Positions 60,949 to 64,000 of a DNA stretch of 64,000 nucleotides are shown piece by piece. Made by a program: the position numbers and the translations under genes. Source of the DNA: Roseiarcus sp036488815 (GTDB lineage: Bacteria > Pseudomonadota > Alphaproteobacteria > Rhizobiales > Beijerinckiaceae); assembly GCA_036488815.1 (NCBI GenBank), contig DASXGX010000143.1, forward strand, positions 1 through 64,000, in the 5' to 3' direction. The first letter of the stretch is position 1, and every line of letters begins with the position of its first letter. The notes beneath the pieces are model-generated. The model saw only the letters and a program-made list of their open reading frames with translations, did not search any database and was not told where the DNA came from.

Positions 60949-63849
60949 ATGACGCCGCTGCAATTCGTCGACAAATGGCGTCCCGTGACGCTGACCGAGC
61001 GCGCGGCAGCTCAGTCTCATTTCAACGATCTTTGTCATCTTTTTGATCACCCAACTCCGCTAGACGACGACCCGGTCGGAGATCACTTTACCTTTGAGAA
61101 GGGGGTCAAGAAGTCGGGCGGCGGCGATGGATTCGCTGACGTCTGGAAACGGGATTATTTCGCGTGGGAATATAAAAAACGACGAAGAAATCTTGACGAG
61201 GCATTGGGGCAGCTTGCCAGATATGCTCTGGCGCTTGAGAGCCCGCCTTTGCATGTTGTCTGCGACACGGATCGGTTTCGGATCGTAACGGCGTATACGA
61301 ATAGTGTCCCCCGGTCCTACGACCTCTCTCTAGAGGACATACTAGACCCCAAAAAACGTGGGTGGCTGGAGGCCGCCTTTTATTCTCCAAAGTCATTGAA
61401 GCCAGGCGCTAGTCGGTCAGACCTGACGAGACAGGCTGCTGACAAGTTCTCGACACTAGCTGAACGACTTCAGAAGAAGGGCTATCCCAGCGAGGATGTA
61501 GCTCATTTTGTGAACAGACTCGTCTTTTTGTTTTTTGCCGAGGACGTTCGCTTGCTTCCAGAGGGTTATTTTAGGCGCGTCATTGCCGAGATCTCGACGA
61601 GGCCGAAGGACGCCAAATCCGTCCTAACTGGGCTCTTCGCCGCCCTACTAAAAGGAAGTCGGTTTGGCCTCGACGTGTTGCCGTGGGTCAACGGCGGCCT
61701 ATTCGATGAGCGAGAGTCTTTGGACTTAGATGAGCACGAAATAGGCCTTCTAAAAGCAGCAGGCTCCCAAAATTGGGGTCATATTGACCCCTCTATTTTT
61801 GGCACTGTTTTTGAGCGGTTTCTAGACCCCGATAAGCGGGCTCAAATCGGGGCTCACTATACCGACGCCAGTACGATCATTAGATTAATTTCGCCGGTTG
61901 TGATGGCGCCGTTGAACCTAGAATGGTCTAAGGCGAGAAATGATATCGAAACTCTCGTTTCCAAGGCTAGAATTAAGGGTGCCAAGGCAAAAGAATGGCG
62001 TCTCGCTGAAGAGCGACGCTCAGTATTTCTGGAGCGGCTTCGAACGTTGTCGATTCTCGATCCCGCTTGCGGGTCAGGAAACTTTCTATACTTGGCGCTC
62101 CAATCCGTCAAAAACCTAGAGCATGCGGCCAATCAAGAATGTGAATCGTTCGGACTACCGCCGCGGCTACCCGTTGTTGGTCCTGAGATTTTGCGGGGCC
62201 TAGAGATTAACCCGCTAGCCGCCGAATTGGCGCGCACAACCATTTGGATAGGTGACATACAGTGGGCGATCCAGAACGGAATCTACAGTCGTCCTGAGCC
62301 TATTTTGAGGCGTCTAGACGCGATCGAGTGCAGAGACGCGCTATTAAACTCCGATGGATCGGAAGCGTCGTGGCCCGCCGCTGAATTCATCGTTGGCAAC
62401 CCTCCATTCCTCGGCGACAAGAGGATGCTTGCAAGCCTAGGTGAACCGTACACCTCGGCACTTCGTGCGGCCTATGCATCCCAACTGCCAGGGCGATCCG
62501 ACTTGGTCTGCTATTGGTTCGCCAAGGCCAAAAAGCAGATCGTTCTCGGCGCGGCGCAACGAGTCGGTCTTGTCGCGACGAACTCGATCCGCCAGGATTC
62601 TAATAGACACGTTTTGAAGGACATATCGCGGACACTGCGGATATTTGAGGTCTGGGACAATGAGGCATGGGCGGTGGACGGCGCAGCGGTCCGCGTGTCG
62701 CTTGTATGCTTCGACGGTCGGGACGGGGACGTCTCGGTTAGGTTGAACGGAGAAGTCGTTACCGTCATCCACCCTGATTTGACGGCAAGTACTGGAGAAA
62801 ATGGACTTGATCTTTCTTCGGTGAACCGTCTCGATGAAAACGCCGCTATCGCCTATCAAGGCGTTAAGCGAGTAGGAAAATTTGAGCTCCGTGGAGATCT
62901 AGCTAGGGAGATGGTCCAGGCACCCGGCAACCCGAATGGGCTTAAAAACTCGGAAGTGCTAAGACCGTGGATAAGCGGCTTTGACGTTGTTCGTCGCCCA
63001 CAAGACATGTGGATTGTAGATTTCGGCTGGAACAAATCCGAAGCCGAAGCCGAAATGTTTGAAGCTCCGTTTGAGTATTTAAAAAAATATGTGAAGCCGG
63101 AACGGGTTGGAAAGCGGGAGAAGGCCGCAAATGAACGATGGTGGATATATTATTGGCCAAGACCAGAAATGAGGAAGAAACTAAAATCCGTCAAAAGATA
63201 TTTGGCCAGCCCAAGCGTTTCAAAGCATCGAGTCTTCAGATTTTTCGATACCAATGTACTACCAGATGGCGCGAATATTGTCATTGCGAGAGAGGATGAC
63301 TTTACGTTCGGTGTACTTCAATCGAAATATCATATTGGATGGTCTGAGCGGCTCGGTTCTACATTGGAGGACCGTCCCGCATATCGACCTAGCACATCGT
63401 TCGAAACGTTCCCCTTTCCCGATGGGCTTACTCTCGATATCGCGCCAGCTTCTTTAGCACTAGATTCACGCGCGGCGCGGGTATCCTCGGCGGCGGCTAT
63501 TTTGGATAATCTACGAGAAACTTGGCTCAACCCGCCAGACTTGGTAAGAACCGTTGCTGAAATTGTCCCGCACTATCCTGACCGCAAGGTTCCGATCGAC
63601 GCCCAAGCCGCAGATGTTTTGGCTAAACGCACACTGACAAATCTCTACAATCGGCCCCCCGCTTGGCTGGAGAGGGCTCACGCAGACTTGGATTGCGCTG
63701 TCGCCGGTGCATATGGGTGGGAGGAAGACATCTCAGTTGATGACGCCTTGGCAGAACTTTTAGCTTTAAATCGTCGGCGATCACTCAATAACCTCCATCA
63801 GACTATCGAATTGCCGCTCGCTGCCAATACTACTTCCACTGTCGACTAA
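60949..63849 (+). CDS. MmeI-like single-chain restriction-modification enzyme (type IIG/IIL)
   Basis: A 966-residue protein joining nuclease, methyltransferase and target recognition. A PD-(D/E)xK-type nuclease site is at Asp64 and Glu74-Tyr-Lys76, the D-x9-E-x-K spacing of MmeI. A helical connector follows (GAHYTDASTIIRLISP near 305). The amino-methyltransferase has motif I LDPACGSGNFLYLAL (Asp371) and motif IV GNPPFLG (Asn484), pointing to adenine-N6 methylation. Residues about 620-880 should be the target recognition domain, and the C-terminus is helical. The gene is visibly richer in A+T and in codons rare for its neighbours, which suggests acquisition. It has no separate methylase or specificity gene. 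Confidence 0.88.
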   Translation: MTPLQFVDKWRPVTLTERAAAQSHFNDLCHLFDHPTPLDDDPVGDHFTFEKGVKKSGGGDGFADVWKRDYFAWEYKKRRRNLDEALGQLARYALALESPPLHVVCDTDRFRIVTAYTNSVPRSYDLSLEDILDPKKRGWLEAAFYSPKSLKPGASRSDLTRQAADKFSTLAERLQKKGYPSEDVAHFVNRLVFLFFAEDVRLLPEGYFRRVIAEISTRPKDAKSVLTGLFAALLKGSRFGLDVLPWVNGGLFDERESLDLDEHEIGLLKAAGSQNWGHIDPSIFGTVFERFLDPDKRAQIGAHYTDASTIIRLISPVVMAPLNLEWSKARNDIETLVSKARIKGAKAKEWRLAEERRSVFLERLRTLSILDPACGSGNFLYLALQSVKNLEHAANQECESFGLPPRLPVVGPEILRGLEINPLAAELARTTIWIGDIQWAIQNGIYSRPEPILRRLDAIECRDALLNSDGSEASWPAAEFIVGNPPFLGDKRMLASLGEPYTSALRAAYASQLPGRSDLVCYWFAKAKKQIVLGAAQRVGLVATNSIRQDSNRHVLKDISRTLRIFEVWDNEAWAVDGAAVRVSLVCFDGRDGDVSVRLNGEVVTVIHPDLTASTGENGLDLSSVNRLDENAAIAYQGVKRVGKFELRGDLAREMVQAPGNPNGLKNSEVLRPWISGFDVVRRPQDMWIVDFGWNKSEAEAEMFEAPFEYLKKYVKPERVGKREKAANERWWIYYWPRPEMRKKLKSVKRYLASPSVSKHRVFRFFDTNVLPDGANIVIAREDDFTFGVLQSKYHIGWSERLGSTLEDRPAYRPSTSFETFPFPDGLTLDIAPASLALDSRAARVSSAAAILDNLRETWLNPPDLVRTVAEIVPHYPDRKVPIDAQAADVLAKRTLTNLYNRPPAWLERAHADLDCAVAGAYGWEEDISVDDALAELLALNRRRSLNNLHQTIELPLAANTTSTVD

Positions 63850-64000
63850 CGGGATACGCCAGCGCAGCGTTTGCCTGTCATAAGATATCGCCGTTTGGGT
63901 CGAATGGGGATCTCGTTCCCTTCATTGGGTCGCGACGCATTAGGAATTACCTACATTCCGGTAAAAGCCGATCACGCGACTTGACATGCGGTACGCCTAG

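Noticed and set aside
60637..64000. Multi-gene defence island around the MmeI-like gene
   Set aside because: Only one defence gene is visible. Bases 63850-64000 hold no recognisable gene, and the other flank is the antiporter, so an island cannot be claimed from this window.

Overview
The window is GC-rich chromosomal DNA from an alphaproteobacterium, most likely of the Hyphomicrobiales (Rhizobiales). The evidence is a ChvE/GguA/GguB sugar importer with a divergent GbpR-type regulator, a SAM-II riboswitch ahead of metZ, REP-like palindromes of rhizobial type, promoters of GGAAC-N16/17-CGTT type (the EcfG general stress response signature of alphaproteobacteria), and the rplU-rpmA-obgE ribosomal cluster. 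Genus cannot be set from this window. Most of it is ordinary chromosome with dense operons and ATGA-type overlaps. Only the last 3 kb is clearly different in base composition.

Layout. 0-16.7 kb is a sugar-uptake region: a three-gene RbsABC-like importer (0.4-3.3 kb, minus), chvE-gguA-gguB (3.5-7.5 kb, minus) with divergent gbpR, a glycosyltransferase, a SIS-domain protein and a LacI-type repressor (8.8-11.7 kb, minus), then a divergent ytfQRT-yjfF-like importer (11.9-16.6 kb, plus). A tRNA-Met follows. 17-31 kb is mixed housekeeping: a TetR-controlled VOC/SRPBCC operon, an MFS transporter, fabI, an ECF-type sigma/anti-sigma pair, an M17 aminopeptidase, a TPR lipoprotein, a TSUP transporter, rpsT, rplU, rpmA, a GNAT protein and obgE. 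30-37 kb holds an SDR, a VOC protein, a DUF302 protein, a PAS-PAS-GGDEF cyclase, metZ under a SAM-II riboswitch, dcd and tRNA-Gly. 37-42 kb is an RND efflux operon.

42-60.6 kb reads as a general-stress island. It holds a PRC-barrel protein, a TPP enzyme / FAD monooxygenase / GH15 operon, a hemerythrin-like protein with WFGD repeats, a Crp/Fnr regulator running in frame into a YciF-like protein, DUF2188-like, MgtC, DUF3175, a Tat-exported SDR, UdgX, paoABC, and a CPA2 antiporter with a USP-like tail. Five candidate EcfG promoters (three exact, two with one mismatch in the -10) lie 30-60 nt before start codons here. They suggest that most of this island is one stress regulon, although phyR, nepR and ecfG are not in the window. 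This is the most interesting signal I found.

60.9-63.9 kb is a more A+T-rich gene for a single-chain MmeI-like restriction-modification enzyme, probably acquired horizontally. No CRISPR array, prophage or complete insertion sequence was seen.
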